From DATBLE01 sp963837265 (lineage in GTDB: Bacteria; Actinomycetota; Thermoleophilia; Gaiellales; Gaiellaceae): a DNA stretch of 64,000 nt. Where the stretch lies: contig CAWIMQ010000001.1 in the NCBI GenBank assembly GCA_963837265.1, forward strand, positions 744,001-808,000. The letters run 5' to 3'. Each line of letters opens with the position of its first letter. The stretch's first letter is position 1. The position numbers and the translations under genes are program-made. The notes under the pieces are model-generated. The model worked only from the letters and a program-made list of their open reading frames with translations. It was not told where the DNA came from and searched no databases. Positions 52,935-61,495 of the stretch are shown piece by piece.

Positions 52935-52960
52935 GCGGGAAGAACCATGGGTTCCCCCGC
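52935..52960 (-). terminator. Hairpin after the hopanoid operon
   Basis: GCGGG-AA-GAACC-ATG-GGTTC-C-CCCGC, ten pairs with a small internal loop, 4 bp past the yjbQ stop on the minus strand. Probable end of the hpn-ispH-yjbQ transcript. The rest of 52732-52964 shows no gene. Confidence 0.6.
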
Positions 52961-52964
52961 GCTT

Positions 52965-53351
52965 TCACCCGACCAGCGTCAGCGTGTACTCCGCGCGGGT
53001 GTCGCCGTCGAGGCAGAAGAGCAGGACGCGCTGCCAATGCCCCAGGCAGAGCCGGCTCGCCTGGAACGGGATCTGCTCGGTGCGCGGCCCGAGCAGCGCG
53101 AGCAGCATCCGGTCGCGGTCGACGGCCGACCCCGGCACGATCCGCTCCAGGAGCGCCTCGATGTCGCAGAAGAACCCCGACTCGCGCTCGCTCACCCGGA
53201 CGAGCGACGTCGGCACCGCGGCGGTGACGTATGCGATCCCGCTGGCCGGGCCGCCGGCGACGACGTCGCGGGAGACCTCGTTCGTGATGTCGAAGACGGA
53301 GAGGGTCGGCAGCGCGGCGGCGACCGACTGCGGGATCTGGACCGACGTCAT
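52965..53351 (-). CDS. yjbQ: YjbQ-family protein (secondary thiamine-phosphate synthase-like)
   Basis: 128 residues, overlapping the ispH stop by 4 bp. FDITNEVSRDVVAGGPASGIAYVTAAVPTSLVRVSE, then FCDIEALLERIVP and LCLGHWQRVLLFCLDGDTRAEYTLTLVG, matches UPF0047/YjbQ. Members have weak thiamine phosphate synthase activity but the true role is unknown. The usual His in H..TTAALTINE is replaced (YVTAAVPTSLV), yet LGHWQRV is kept. Last gene of the hopanoid/isoprenoid operon. Confidence 0.83.
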   Translation of the reverse strand: MTSVQIPQSVAAALPTLSVFDITNEVSRDVVAGGPASGIAYVTAAVPTSLVRVSERESGFFCDIEALLERIVPGSAVDRDRMLLALLGPRTEQIPFQASRLCLGHWQRVLLFCLDGDTRAEYTLTLVG

Positions 53352-54280
53352 CTCGCCGCCACCTCGCGCGGCAGGCGGAAGTGGACGTCCTCGCGCGCGA
53401 CCGTGACCTCCTCGTCGAGCTCGTAGCCGGCCTCGGCGAGACGCTCGAGCACCGCCTGGACGAGCTCCTCCGGCGTCGAGGCGCCGGCGGTCAGCCCGAC
53501 GATCTCGTGGCCGTGGAGCAAGAGGTCGTCGATCGCGTCCTGGTCGTCGATCAGGGTCGCCTCGGCGCCGCGCGCGCGGGCGACCTCGACCAGGCGCTGC
53601 GCGTTCGAGCTCGTCGGCGAGCCGAGCACGAGGATGAGCGACGCCCCCATCGAGACGATCTCCTTCACCGCGTCCTGCCGATTCTGCGTCGCGTAGCAGA
53701 TGTCGTCCGCGCCGGGGCGGCGCAGGTCGCCGAAGCGGCGCTCGAGCACGTCGACGGTCGAGGCGACGTCGTCCAGCGAGAGCGTGGTCTGGCTGATCAC
53801 GGCCAGCGGCCTGCCGTCGGTGTCGAGCTGCTCCGCCTCCTCCGGCGACTCGACCACGACGATCTGCTCGGGGCGCTCGCCCTTCGTCCCGATCACCTCC
53901 ACGTGATGCCGGTGCCCGACCAGCGCGACGAGGTGGCCGCTGTCGGCGTAGCGGCGCGCCTCGGCATGCACCTTGGAGACGAGCGGGCAGACCGCGTCCA
54001 CGACCTGCAGCCCGCGCCGCTCGCAGTTCTCGCGGACGGCCGGCGCGACGCCGTGAGCGGACAGCACGCAGATCGCGCCGGGCGGCACCTCGTCCTCGTC
54101 GTCCACGAACACCGCCCCCAGGGCCTCGAGCCGGCGCACGACATGGTCGTTGTGGACGATGTGGTGGCGGACGTAGATCGGCGGCCCGTGCTGGTCGAGC
54201 AGCCGCTCGACGATCTCGATCGCCCGGTCGACGCCGGCGCAGAACGAGCGGGGGGCGGCGAGAAGGACGCGACCGCTCAT
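53348..54280 (-). CDS. ispH: 4-hydroxy-3-methylbut-2-enyl diphosphate reductase
   Basis: 310 residues. Fe-S ligands C14 (SFCAGV), C98 (AVCPLV) and C195 (CYATQNRQ) are all present, with SAHGV, SQTTLS and the GSPTSSN substrate loop. Final enzyme of the MEP pathway, making IPP and DMAPP. It overlaps hpnG and yjbQ by 4 bp, so isoprenoid precursor supply is translated with hopanoid synthesis. Complete and typical in length. Confidence 0.96.
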   Translation of the reverse strand: MSGRVLLAAPRSFCAGVDRAIEIVERLLDQHGPPIYVRHHIVHNDHVVRRLEALGAVFVDDEDEVPPGAICVLSAHGVAPAVRENCERRGLQVVDAVCPLVSKVHAEARRYADSGHLVALVGHRHHVEVIGTKGERPEQIVVVESPEEAEQLDTDGRPLAVISQTTLSLDDVASTVDVLERRFGDLRRPGADDICYATQNRQDAVKEIVSMGASLILVLGSPTSSNAQRLVEVARARGAEATLIDDQDAIDDLLLHGHEIVGLTAGASTPEELVQAVLERLAEAGYELDEEVTVAREDVHFRLPREVAAR

Positions 54281-54888
54281 TCCGTGTCACTCCCCCCGGG
54301 AGCGAGATGGTTCGTCGCGAGGCTCGTCCTCGCGAGCGCCGCCAGCGCTGCGCGAATTCCCGACAAGGCTCTCGCAGTCTTCCTCGGCTCGCGCAAGAAC
54401 GCCGCCGCCAGGCCCGTGGGCCGCGGCCGGCCGGCGGCCGTGACCGCCGCGGCGAGAGGCCCCAGGGTGCGCTCGGGGGTGTCCGACACCGCCCGCACGC
54501 AGCCCTGCAGGCGGCCGGTGGCGGCGAGGACGCCGCTCTCCAGGTCGACCGCGTCGGCGCCCGTCCGGTCGTGCAGCCGGCGCCGCTCGGCCGGATCGTC
54601 GGCGATCCGGGCGAGGGCGAGGATCGTCCCCGGCAAGGCGCCCGGGACCCCGAGCCCCTCGCCCTCCCAGAGGACGGTGCCGTCCTCGCCGACGATGCGC
54701 GTGGCGTCGATCACGGTGCCGACCGCGAGGCCGTCGAGCGCGCCGGCGAGGCCGAACGAGACGATCGGGCCGGCGGGCACCCCGCGGCTCGCTCGGAGAC
54801 CGACGAGTGCCGTGCGGAAGCCTGCCCGGCGCGCGGCACGCGCCTCGGCGGCGGTCGCGCAGGCCACCGTCAGCCCGTGAGCGTCCAC
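54277..54888 (-). CDS. hpnG: Hopanoid-associated phosphorylase
   Basis: 203 residues from GTG 54888, overlapping the hpnH stop; GTG 54866 is a shorter option. LTVACATAAEARAARRAGF, VSFGLAGALDGLAVGTVIDATRIV, DAVDLESGVLAATG fit the nucleoside-phosphorylase fold of HpnG. HpnG removes adenine from adenosylhopane to give ribosylhopane phosphate. Placed directly after hpnH, whose product is its substrate. Shorter and more divergent than proteobacterial HpnG. Confidence 0.82.
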   Translation of the reverse strand: MDAHGLTVACATAAEARAARRAGFRTALVGLRASRGVPAGPIVSFGLAGALDGLAVGTVIDATRIVGEDGTVLWEGEGLGVPGALPGTILALARIADDPAERRRLHDRTGADAVDLESGVLAATGRLQGCVRAVSDTPERTLGPLAAAVTAAGRPRPTGLAAAFLREPRKTARALSGIRAALAALARTSLATNHLAPGGSDTE

Positions 54889-55874
54889 GCCATGCTCCGG
54901 ACGGTCTCCTTCACGCTCGCCGTCGCCTCGTACGCCGCTGACGGCTCGAAGCCGGAGTGGATCCCGCAGTGCTCGCAGCGCGGATCGTTGCCCGGCCCGT
55001 AGGAGTCCCACTCGATGTTCTCCAGCAACGCCTCGTACGTGGGGAAGATCCCGTCGGTGAGGAGATAACAGGGCCCCTTCCACCCGTAGGGGTTGCGGGT
55101 GATGGATCCCCACGGCGCGCAGGGGAGCTTCCGGTCGCCGGTGAGGAAGTCCTGGTAGATCGGGCTCGCCAGCCAGCGGTAGCCTTGCCGGCGGACGGCC
55201 GTCCGGATCTCGCGGAACTTCACCTCGTGCTCGTCGCGCGTCATCGTCAGCGCCGGGTCGATCTGCGAGTACTGGTAGCCGGGCGCGATCAGCATCCCGT
55301 CGATCCCGACCTCGTTCGTCAGGTAGCCCATCATCTCGATCACGTCGTCGACCGAGGTCTCCTTGAAGACGGTCGTGTTCGTCGTCACGCGGAAGCCCGC
55401 CTCCCGCGCCCGCCGGATCGCGTCCACAGCGACGTCCCAGAGCCCCGGGTAGTCGCACACGTAGTCGTGGATCTCGCGCATGCCGTCGAGGTGGACGACG
55501 AAGGTGAGCCGCGGGTCGGGCCTGAACACGTCCAGGTACTCGGTCAGCTTGAGGGCGTTCGTGCAGAGGTCGATGTTCTTCCGCAGCTCGAGCATGCCCG
55601 CGACCACGTCCTCGATCCCCTTGTAGATCAGGGGCTCGCCGCCGCAGATCGACACGACCGGCGCCGGGCACTGGACGCCCGCGTCGATGCACTCGTCCAC
55701 GGAGAGGCGCGCCTTGTTCGACTCGTACTCGCGGATCTTTCCGCAGCCGATGCAGGCGAGGTTGCAGGCGAGGGTCGGCTCGAGCATGAGCACGAGCGGG
55801 TAGAGCTCGCCCTTGCGCTTCTGCGCGGCCACATAGCGGCCGATCTGGACGGTCGAGCGCAGCGGAAACTTCAT
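54870..55874 (-). CDS. hpnH: Adenosyl-hopene transferase, radical SAM
   Basis: 334 residues. Radical SAM cluster C37-x3-C41-x2-C44 (CNLACIGC) after LYPLVLMLEPTLA; GGEPLIY; SPASM-like Cys near the end (CAPWGS, CYLLTDG, CEHCG). HpnH joins the 5'-deoxyadenosyl group to hopene, the first step to C35 bacteriohopanepolyols. 163 bp separate it from shc; otherwise the operon is tightly packed. Confidence 0.94.
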   Translation of the reverse strand: MKFPLRSTVQIGRYVAAQKRKGELYPLVLMLEPTLACNLACIGCGKIREYESNKARLSVDECIDAGVQCPAPVVSICGGEPLIYKGIEDVVAGMLELRKNIDLCTNALKLTEYLDVFRPDPRLTFVVHLDGMREIHDYVCDYPGLWDVAVDAIRRAREAGFRVTTNTTVFKETSVDDVIEMMGYLTNEVGIDGMLIAPGYQYSQIDPALTMTRDEHEVKFREIRTAVRRQGYRWLASPIYQDFLTGDRKLPCAPWGSITRNPYGWKGPCYLLTDGIFPTYEALLENIEWDSYGPGNDPRCEHCGIHSGFEPSAAYEATASVKETVRSMAWTLTG

Positions 55875-56037
55875 CTGAACCCTCCGTCGGAGCAGATCGT
55901 GCTCTCCGAGCGCGAAAAGCGAGCACCGCTAGGACGCAGGGAGCGCTCGTAGCCGGAGGCTACGGGCGCGACTGAGGACGACGCGGGGCGAAGCTTTGCC
56001 GCGCGCCGGAGAGTGCGAGATGCGACAGAGGAGGGTG

Positions 56038-57855
56038 TCAACGGTTCAACCTTTCTCGTAGTCGGCCGAGGGCCATGAGGGGAAAGTGGAGCCGGTAGAG
56101 GTGGTAGCGGATCATGAAATCGGTGGGGAAGCCCGTGCCGGTGTAATGCGCCTCGCTCCAGTCGCCGTTCGCCTCTTGCTCGGCACAAAGATAGTCGGCG
56201 GCCCTGATCGCCGACCCGCTCTGCGCTTCGCCTGCCGCAACGTAGCCTAGTAACGCCCAGGCGGTTTGTGAAGCGGTGGCGACTCCGCGGCCGCGCATGG
56301 CCGTCTCGTGGTAGGAGCGGATGTCCTCGCCGAAGCCGCCCCCGTCGTGCTGGACCGAGTCCAGCCAGGCCACTGCCTTTCTCATCACCGGATTCGTCCG
56401 TTCGAAACCACAGGCCTCGAGCGCAGGCAGCACCGCGCCCGTGCCGTACACGTGGTTGACGCCCCAGCGCCCCCACCAGGAGCCGTCCCACTGCTGCTCG
56501 CGGGTGAGGTACTCGAGCCCGCGAGCGACCGGGTCGGCGAAGCGCTCCTCGCGGGCGAGCGCCTCCAGCGCGTGGGCGGTGACGTCCTCGCTCGGCGGGT
56601 CGATCACGTAGCCGAAGTCGCAGAACGGCAGCTTGTAGAGCCAGTAGCTCGAGTTGTCGGCGTCGAACGCGCCCCAGCCGCCGTTCTTCGACTGCATCCC
56701 CTCGATCCAGGCGAGGCCGCGGCGGACGGCGTCCTCGCCCAGGCCGAGCTCGCGGAGGGCGAGCGCGACGACCGCGGTGTCGTCGACGTCCGGGTAGAGG
56801 TCGTTCTCGAACTCGAACGCCCACCCGCCCGGGGCGAGGTCGGGCCGGCGGATCGCCCAGTCGCCCCTGGCGGCGACCTCCTCGCCGAGCAGCCACTCGC
56901 CGGCCTTCCTCAGCTGCGGGTGCCCCGGTTCGACACCGGCGGCCCGCAGCGCGAGCACGGCGAGGCCGGTGTCCCAGACCGGCGACTGGCAGGCCTCCGG
57001 ACGCAGGCGGTCGCCCTCGACGACCATGAACGCGCCCCAGCCCTCGACCGCGCGGCGTAGCGTCTCGTCCTCGAAACCGCGCCCGAGCGCGGCGAGCATG
57101 ACGATCGACCACACCCACGGCGGCTGGATCCCGCCCCACGACCCGTCGGCCTCCTGGCGCTCCTTCACCCAGGCCTCCGCCGCCGCGATCGCGCGGCGCC
57201 GGAGCGCCGTTGCCGGCGGTGGCGGCTGCGTCCCGCCCGGGCGCGCTCCGATGTCCCGCAGGTCGAGGTCGACCGGCCGGACCGGGCGGAGCGCCCAGAC
57301 GACCGAGAGGGGGACGACGGTCTGCCGGGCCCAGCAGGCGAAGTTGTAGATCGAGAACGGCGCGCTCGGCGGGAGCAGGATCATCTCCGGTGGGATCGGA
57401 ACGATGCGCTGCCACGGCCAGTGGCCGAGCAGGGCCATGAAGCACTTGGTGAAGACCCGGCTGTGCGGGATCCCCCCCTCGCGGCGGATGTACGCGAGCG
57501 TCTCGGGACCGGCATCGACGCCGGTCATCTTCAGGGCGACGTACGACTCGATCGTCGTCGAGAGATCGGCCGGCCCTTCCCACCAGTTCGACCAGGTGCC
57601 GTCGTCGCGGCGGCGGGCGAGGATGTCGTTCGCGAGCCGGCGGTCGGTCTCGGGGTCGCGCAGCCCGAGGACATGGAGCCAGAAGAGATGCTCGGTGACC
57701 ATCGTCGCGTTCGACTCCAGCTCCCCCACCCACCAGCCGTCCGGGTGCTGGAGCTCGAGCAGGCGGCCCACCGCCGCCTCCACCGCGTGGTCGAGTCTGC
57801 CCAGTTCCCTCCCTGCAGTCGGGAAGCGGCTCGGTCGGCGGGTCTGCGCAGCCAT
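56038..57855 (-). CDS. shc: Squalene-hopene cyclase
   Basis: 605 residues from ATG 57855, with GGAG 5 nt upstream. Catalytic DXDD motif is DVDDTA (D356-D359). QW repeats are clear: GTWSNWWEG, GSWGGIQP, GGWAFEFEN, GGWGAFDAD, GSWWGRWG, GGGFGED, GDWSEAHYTGTGFP. The protein cyclises squalene to hopene at the membrane surface. Length is slightly below the usual 630-720. Located 7 bp after hpnE. A 163-bp spacer (55875-56037) follows. Confidence 0.95.
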   Translation of the reverse strand: MAAQTRRPSRFPTAGRELGRLDHAVEAAVGRLLELQHPDGWWVGELESNATMVTEHLFWLHVLGLRDPETDRRLANDILARRRDDGTWSNWWEGPADLSTTIESYVALKMTGVDAGPETLAYIRREGGIPHSRVFTKCFMALLGHWPWQRIVPIPPEMILLPPSAPFSIYNFACWARQTVVPLSVVWALRPVRPVDLDLRDIGARPGGTQPPPPATALRRRAIAAAEAWVKERQEADGSWGGIQPPWVWSIVMLAALGRGFEDETLRRAVEGWGAFMVVEGDRLRPEACQSPVWDTGLAVLALRAAGVEPGHPQLRKAGEWLLGEEVAARGDWAIRRPDLAPGGWAFEFENDLYPDVDDTAVVALALRELGLGEDAVRRGLAWIEGMQSKNGGWGAFDADNSSYWLYKLPFCDFGYVIDPPSEDVTAHALEALAREERFADPVARGLEYLTREQQWDGSWWGRWGVNHVYGTGAVLPALEACGFERTNPVMRKAVAWLDSVQHDGGGFGEDIRSYHETAMRGRGVATASQTAWALLGYVAAGEAQSGSAIRAADYLCAEQEANGDWSEAHYTGTGFPTDFMIRYHLYRLHFPLMALGRLRERLNR

Positions 57856-57862
57856 CGGTCTC

Positions 57863-59095
57863 CTAACCATTCTGCGCGAGCAGAATGGCCTTGGCGGCGG
57901 CGACGCCGCTGCGGACGGCGGCCTCCATCGTGGCCGGCCAGTCCGAGGCGACCCACGCGCCGGCCAGGTGGACGTTGGGCCTCGAGGTCTGCATCGGCCA
58001 GCGCAGATTACGCGTCCCGGGGCGCGCCGCGTACGTTGCGCGCGGCTCGCGGCTGACGCGTGACCAGAGGAGCTCGGCCTCGCCGAGCCGCTCGGTGAGC
58101 GCCGCGGCCATCAGGTCGACCAGGTCGCGACCACGGATCTCGAGCAGCTCGGGGGCCCCGCTCGAGACGACCGTCAGGTACTGGCCCCCACCTTCCGGCC
58201 GGTGGCCGGTCAGGGCGCCGCGGTCGAAGACCCAGTGCGCCGGGCTGGCGAGCAGGGCCGCGAGCCGGTGCCTCAGGATCGGCCTGTCGAACAGCAGGTG
58301 CACGCTGACGATCGGCGAGTCGCCGAGCGCGGGCGGCTCCTCGCCGAGGAGCCGTGCGGCCTCGAGCGGCGGGACGGCGAGGACGACCTGCTCTGCATCC
58401 AGGTCGCGGAGCGATTCGACGCGCGACTCGAGCCGGACACCGACCCCGGCGGCGGCGAGCGCCCGCCCGCCGGCGACCCCGTGCATCTCCCCGAGCGGCT
58501 CGCGCGGCAGCAGCAGGTCGCTCGCGCCCTTGCCGCCGAGCAGGGCGGTCTGGACGGTGAAGATCCCGTAGTCGGCGCCCGCGAGCTCGCAGGGCAGGTT
58601 CAGGGCCGGGCGGATGAAGACGTCCCAGAACCGGTCGATCTCCTCCTGCCGCTGGCCGAGCCTCCGCAGCAGATTCGCGAAGGTCTCGTCACAGTGACGT
58701 AACGGGGTCAGACCCCGTAACGAGAGTGTGACGCGGGCGACGCGAAGCCGGCCGGCGAGCGGAAGGTGGCGGTAGCCGAGCAGACGGAGGCCCGGCCCGA
58801 TCGCGGCGGCGCGGCCGCGCTCGTCGATCACCGGCAGGCGCAGCGGCTCGCGCCCGAGCGCAGCGGCCTTGCCGATCCGCTCGAGGAAGCGCCGGTACGC
58901 CTCGAAGCAGCCGAGCGCGATGTGCTGGCCGTTGTCCGGCGGCGGCGACGGGTCGCTCTCGCGTTCGGGCAGGGTCTGCACCGCCCCACCCAGGGTCGGC
59001 CGCGCCTCGTGCAGAACGACGGCCTGGCCGGCATCCGCGAGCTCCAGCGCCGCTGCGAGGCCGGCGAGCCCGCCGCCGACGACCGCCGTCCTCAT
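57863..59095 (-). CDS. hpnE: Hydroxysqualene dehydroxylase
   Basis: 410 residues from ATG 59095, overlapping hpnD by 4 bp. FAD-binding VVGGGLAGLAAALELADAGQAVVLHEA, later LAGAWVASDWPATMEAAVRSGVAAA. With HpnC and HpnD it turns farnesyl diphosphate into squalene. Near residue 125 the gene contains a palindromic element (58688-58732) that encodes TLSLRGLTPLRHCDE, where homologues vary. The frame is kept, so the protein may still work. Confidence 0.92.
   Translation of the reverse strand: MRTAVVGGGLAGLAAALELADAGQAVVLHEARPTLGGAVQTLPERESDPSPPPDNGQHIALGCFEAYRRFLERIGKAAALGREPLRLPVIDERGRAAAIGPGLRLLGYRHLPLAGRLRVARVTLSLRGLTPLRHCDETFANLLRRLGQRQEEIDRFWDVFIRPALNLPCELAGADYGIFTVQTALLGGKGASDLLLPREPLGEMHGVAGGRALAAAGVGVRLESRVESLRDLDAEQVVLAVPPLEAARLLGEEPPALGDSPIVSVHLLFDRPILRHRLAALLASPAHWVFDRGALTGHRPEGGGQYLTVVSSGAPELLEIRGRDLVDLMAAALTERLGEAELLWSRVSREPRATYAARPGTRNLRWPMQTSRPNVHLAGAWVASDWPATMEAAVRSGVAAAKAILLAQNG
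58688..58732. repeat. Nested palindrome inside hpnE
   Basis: Outer arms GTCACA/TGTGAC and inner arms ACGGGGTC-A-GACCCCGT form a 45-nt hairpin. CGTAACG is also repeated directly on both sides of the inner arms. The length is a multiple of three, so the hpnE frame survives. It looks like a small REP-like palindrome dropped into a coding region. Confidence 0.65.
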
Positions 59096-59916
59096 CGGCC
59101 GAGCAGGCTGGCGCCGGCGACCCGGAGCTTTGCCGCGCGGGAGAGCCGCGGCGGCCCGCCGAAGACGTCGAACCCGCTCGCCTCGATCCGCTCGAGCGTC
59201 GTCCGGTAGAGACCGGCGAACGTGCCCACGCAGGCGGAGCTGCGACGATCGAGGTAGCCGAGCAGGGTCAGCCCGTCGGCGAGGTAGGTGCGGGCGCGGG
59301 CGGACTGGTACGCCATGAGCGCCTGCCAGGCGGGTGTGACCCGGCCGGCGGCGATGTCCTCCTCGGAGACGCCGTAGGAGGCGAGCTCGTCCTGCGGCAG
59401 GTAGACCCGGCCGAGAGCCCAGTCCTCGCGGACGTCGCGGATCACGTTGATCAGCTGAAGCGCGATGCCGAGGGTCTCCGCGCGCTGTGGCTGGTCGGCG
59501 CCGTAGACACCGGTGCAGGCGACCCCGACTGCGCCGGCGACGTGCGCGCAGTAGTCGCGAAGCTCGTCGAAGGTCCCGTACCGCTCCCGGTCGAGGTCGG
59601 CGAGGCCGCCGTCGACGAGGTCGTGCAGCGCCGAACCCGGGATCGGGAATCGCCCCCGGGCGTCGGCGAGGGCGACCCACATGGCGTCGCGGCAGGGCGC
59701 CTCGTCGAGGCGCCGGTGGAGCTCCTCGAGCCTGAAGCGCTTCTCCGCGGCCGGAGCGTCGCCGTCGGCGACGTCGTCGACCTCGCGCGCGAAGGCGTAG
59801 ATCGCCGCGATCGCTCGTCGCTTCGGCTTCGGCAGCAGCATGATCCCGTAGGCGAAGTTCCGTGCCCGCGCGCGGGTCAGGCGTCCGACCTCCGCGTAGG
59901 CGTTCTCGACGCTGAC
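59092..59916 (-). CDS. hpnD: Presqualene diphosphate synthase
   Basis: 274 residues from GTG 59916, chosen because GGAGG is 7 nt upstream and the product then starts at the conserved region; GTG 59994, which would overlap hpnC by 4 bp, adds 26 low-complexity residues. First Asp-rich motif AFAREVDDVADGD, second VIRDVREDWALGRVYLP. Condenses two farnesyl diphosphates to presqualene diphosphate. The junction with hpnC carries repeats of GCGACGCCGG. Confidence 0.92.
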   Translation of the reverse strand, partial: VSVENAYAEVGRLTRARARNFAYGIMLLPKPKRRAIAAIYAFAREVDDVADGDAPAAEKRFRLEELHRRLDEAPCRDAMWVALADARGRFPIPGSALHDLVDGGLADLDRERYGTFDELRDYCAHVAGAVGVACTGVYGADQPQRAETLGIALQLINVIRDVREDWALGRVYLPQDELASYGVSEEDIAAGRVTPAWQALMAYQSARARTYLADGLTLLGYLDRRSSACVGTFAGLYRTTLERIEASGFDVFGGPPRLSRAAKLRVAGASLLGR

Positions 59917-59990
59917 GCCTCCGGCGTCGCGACATCGCCTCGCACCGACGCCGGCAGCTCCGGCGTCGCCTCTGTTCTCGGCTTCGTCTC

Positions 59991-60818
59991 TCACCGCCTC
60001 AACGCCTCCCGGGCGAGGCGGAGCCGCGACGGCCGCGGGCGCCCGCCGAAGATGTCCCAGCCCGCATGCTCGAGCGCCTCGAGCGCGGCGAGCCCGCCGC
60101 GGGCGAAGAGGCCGACCGCCCGCCCGATCCGCCCCCCGATCCGCTCCTGCAACAGCCGGCCCGCGCCGAGCAATCCGCGTGCACGGGCGGCCTCGAATCG
60201 GAGCAGGCTGGTGAGCGGCTCGTTCGGCCGGTCGAGAACGGCGACGGCGTGGCGGCGCCGGTCCTCGGCCGGAAGGTAGATCCGCCCGAGCGCGAGATCC
60301 CGTGGCACGTCCTGGAGGAAGTTCACGAGCTGGAGCCCGGTACAGACGTCGTCCGAGGCCTCGACGAGCTCGTCGTCGTCAGCACGCCGGAGCAGGCCGA
60401 GGACGAGCCGGCCGACGGGGTCGGCGGAGTGGGCGCAGTAGTGCTTCAGGTCCGCCCACGTCTCGTAGTGCGCGACCCTCTGGTCCATCCGGTTCGCCTC
60501 GATCAGGCGCAGGAAGGGCTCCACGGGCAGGTCGAACGCACGGATCGTCGGCTGCAGCTGCCGCATCACGGGCCAGGCCGGCCCGGCACGGTCCGGCGCG
60601 CCCGTCTCGCTCTCGGGGTGGTAGCAGGCGTGCACCTCATGCTCGAGCTCGTCCAGGAGGACGAGGCGATCTCCCTCGGCCTCGTCGCCGAGGATGTCGA
60701 CGAGCCGGGCGAAACCGTACACCGCCCGTAGATGCGGTCGGAGCGCGCGGGGGAAGAACAGCGAGGCGACCGGAAAGTTCTCCGTCCGCGCACGTGCGGC
60801 TACCTGGGCCGGGTCCAT
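59991..60818 (-). CDS. hpnC: Hydroxysqualene synthase
   Basis: 275 residues from ATG 60818. ENFPVASLFFPRALRPHLRAVYGFARLVDILGDEAEGD carries the first Asp-rich motif in its HpnC form (VDILGDE), and LQLVNFLQDVPRDLALGRIYLP the second. Converts presqualene diphosphate to hydroxysqualene. First gene of the hopanoid operon; the divergent 65-bp gap to the STAS gene must hold its promoter. Confidence 0.92.
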   Translation of the reverse strand: MDPAQVAARARTENFPVASLFFPRALRPHLRAVYGFARLVDILGDEAEGDRLVLLDELEHEVHACYHPESETGAPDRAGPAWPVMRQLQPTIRAFDLPVEPFLRLIEANRMDQRVAHYETWADLKHYCAHSADPVGRLVLGLLRRADDDELVEASDDVCTGLQLVNFLQDVPRDLALGRIYLPAEDRRRHAVAVLDRPNEPLTSLLRFEAARARGLLGAGRLLQERIGGRIGRAVGLFARGGLAALEALEHAGWDIFGGRPRPSRLRLAREALRR

Positions 60819-60883
60819 GGGCGTCGTACGATTGCGAACGCGGTGTTGCCGCGTCAAACGCCTCCCGGATAAGCTGGCCGGAG

Positions 60884-61246
60884 GTGAGCGGCGGAGAACC
60901 CGACGGACTGCGCCTCCCGGCGGTGCAGGCGGTGGAGCAGCACAACAGCTCCGTCGTCGTGCGCCTCGCCGGCGAGCTCGATCTCTACAACTCGGGAGAC
61001 GTCGCGGCCGCGCTCGCCGAGGCGGCCGCAGGCGAGCCCGAGCGGGTGGTCGTCGACCTGTCCGCGGTCATGTTCGTCGACTCGACCGCGCTCGGCACGC
61101 TCGTCGAGACGCGCAAGCGCATGAAGGGGGCGCTCCTTCTCGCCGCCCCCGGAGTGGAGGTGCGTCGCGCGCTCGAGGTGTCCGGCCTCGCGCAGCACTT
61201 CGGCGTCCACGACTCCGTCGACGACGCGCTCGCCGCGACCGCGTAG
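60884..61246 (+). CDS. STAS-domain protein, anti-sigma factor antagonist type
   Basis: 120 residues, GTG start. SVVVRLAGELDLYNSGDVAAAL, RVVVDLSAVMFVDSTALGTLVETRKRM with the phosphorylatable Ser in DSTALG, and a C-terminal VSGLAQHFGVHDSVDDAL match SpoIIAA/RsbV. Such proteins bind anti-sigma kinases when dephosphorylated. No sigma factor or RsbW-like kinase is adjacent. Divergent from hpnC; whether it controls the hopanoid genes is unknown. Confidence 0.88.
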   Translation: MSGGEPDGLRLPAVQAVEQHNSSVVVRLAGELDLYNSGDVAAALAEAAAGEPERVVVDLSAVMFVDSTALGTLVETRKRMKGALLLAAPGVEVRRALEVSGLAQHFGVHDSVDDALAATA

Positions 61247-61290
61247 CGGCGCCGCTCGCTGCGCGGGCGGCCCCGGCGCCCGCGATCCTT

Positions 61291-61490
61291 CTCCACAACC
61301 AGTGCCTGGCACTCCAGGTGTGGCGATTCCGTGACTCTTCTTCTGCAACCGGTGCCTGGCACTCCAGGTGTGGCGATTCCGTGACTCTTCTTCCACAACC
61401 GGTGCCTGGCACTCCAGGTGTGACGATTCCGTGACTCTTCGTCCGCAACCAGTGCCTGGTACCGGGGGCGTGCCGGATGTGTGACGCTTC
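61291..61490. repeat. Tandem array, four 50-bp units
   Basis: Exactly 50-bp period. Units at 61291, 61341 and 61391 differ at only a few positions; the fourth (61441) keeps its first and last parts but has a changed centre. Each unit contains GTGCCTGGCAC, GGTGTGGCGATTCC and GTGACTCTTC. It lies between the STAS gene and the alcohol dehydrogenase start. Too few units, and too regular without separate spacers, for CRISPR. Confidence 0.9.
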
Positions 61491-61495
61491 GTCCC

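Noticed and set aside
61291..61490. CRISPR array
   Set aside because: The complete 50-bp unit is repeated, without variable spacers between shorter repeats, and no cas genes are near.
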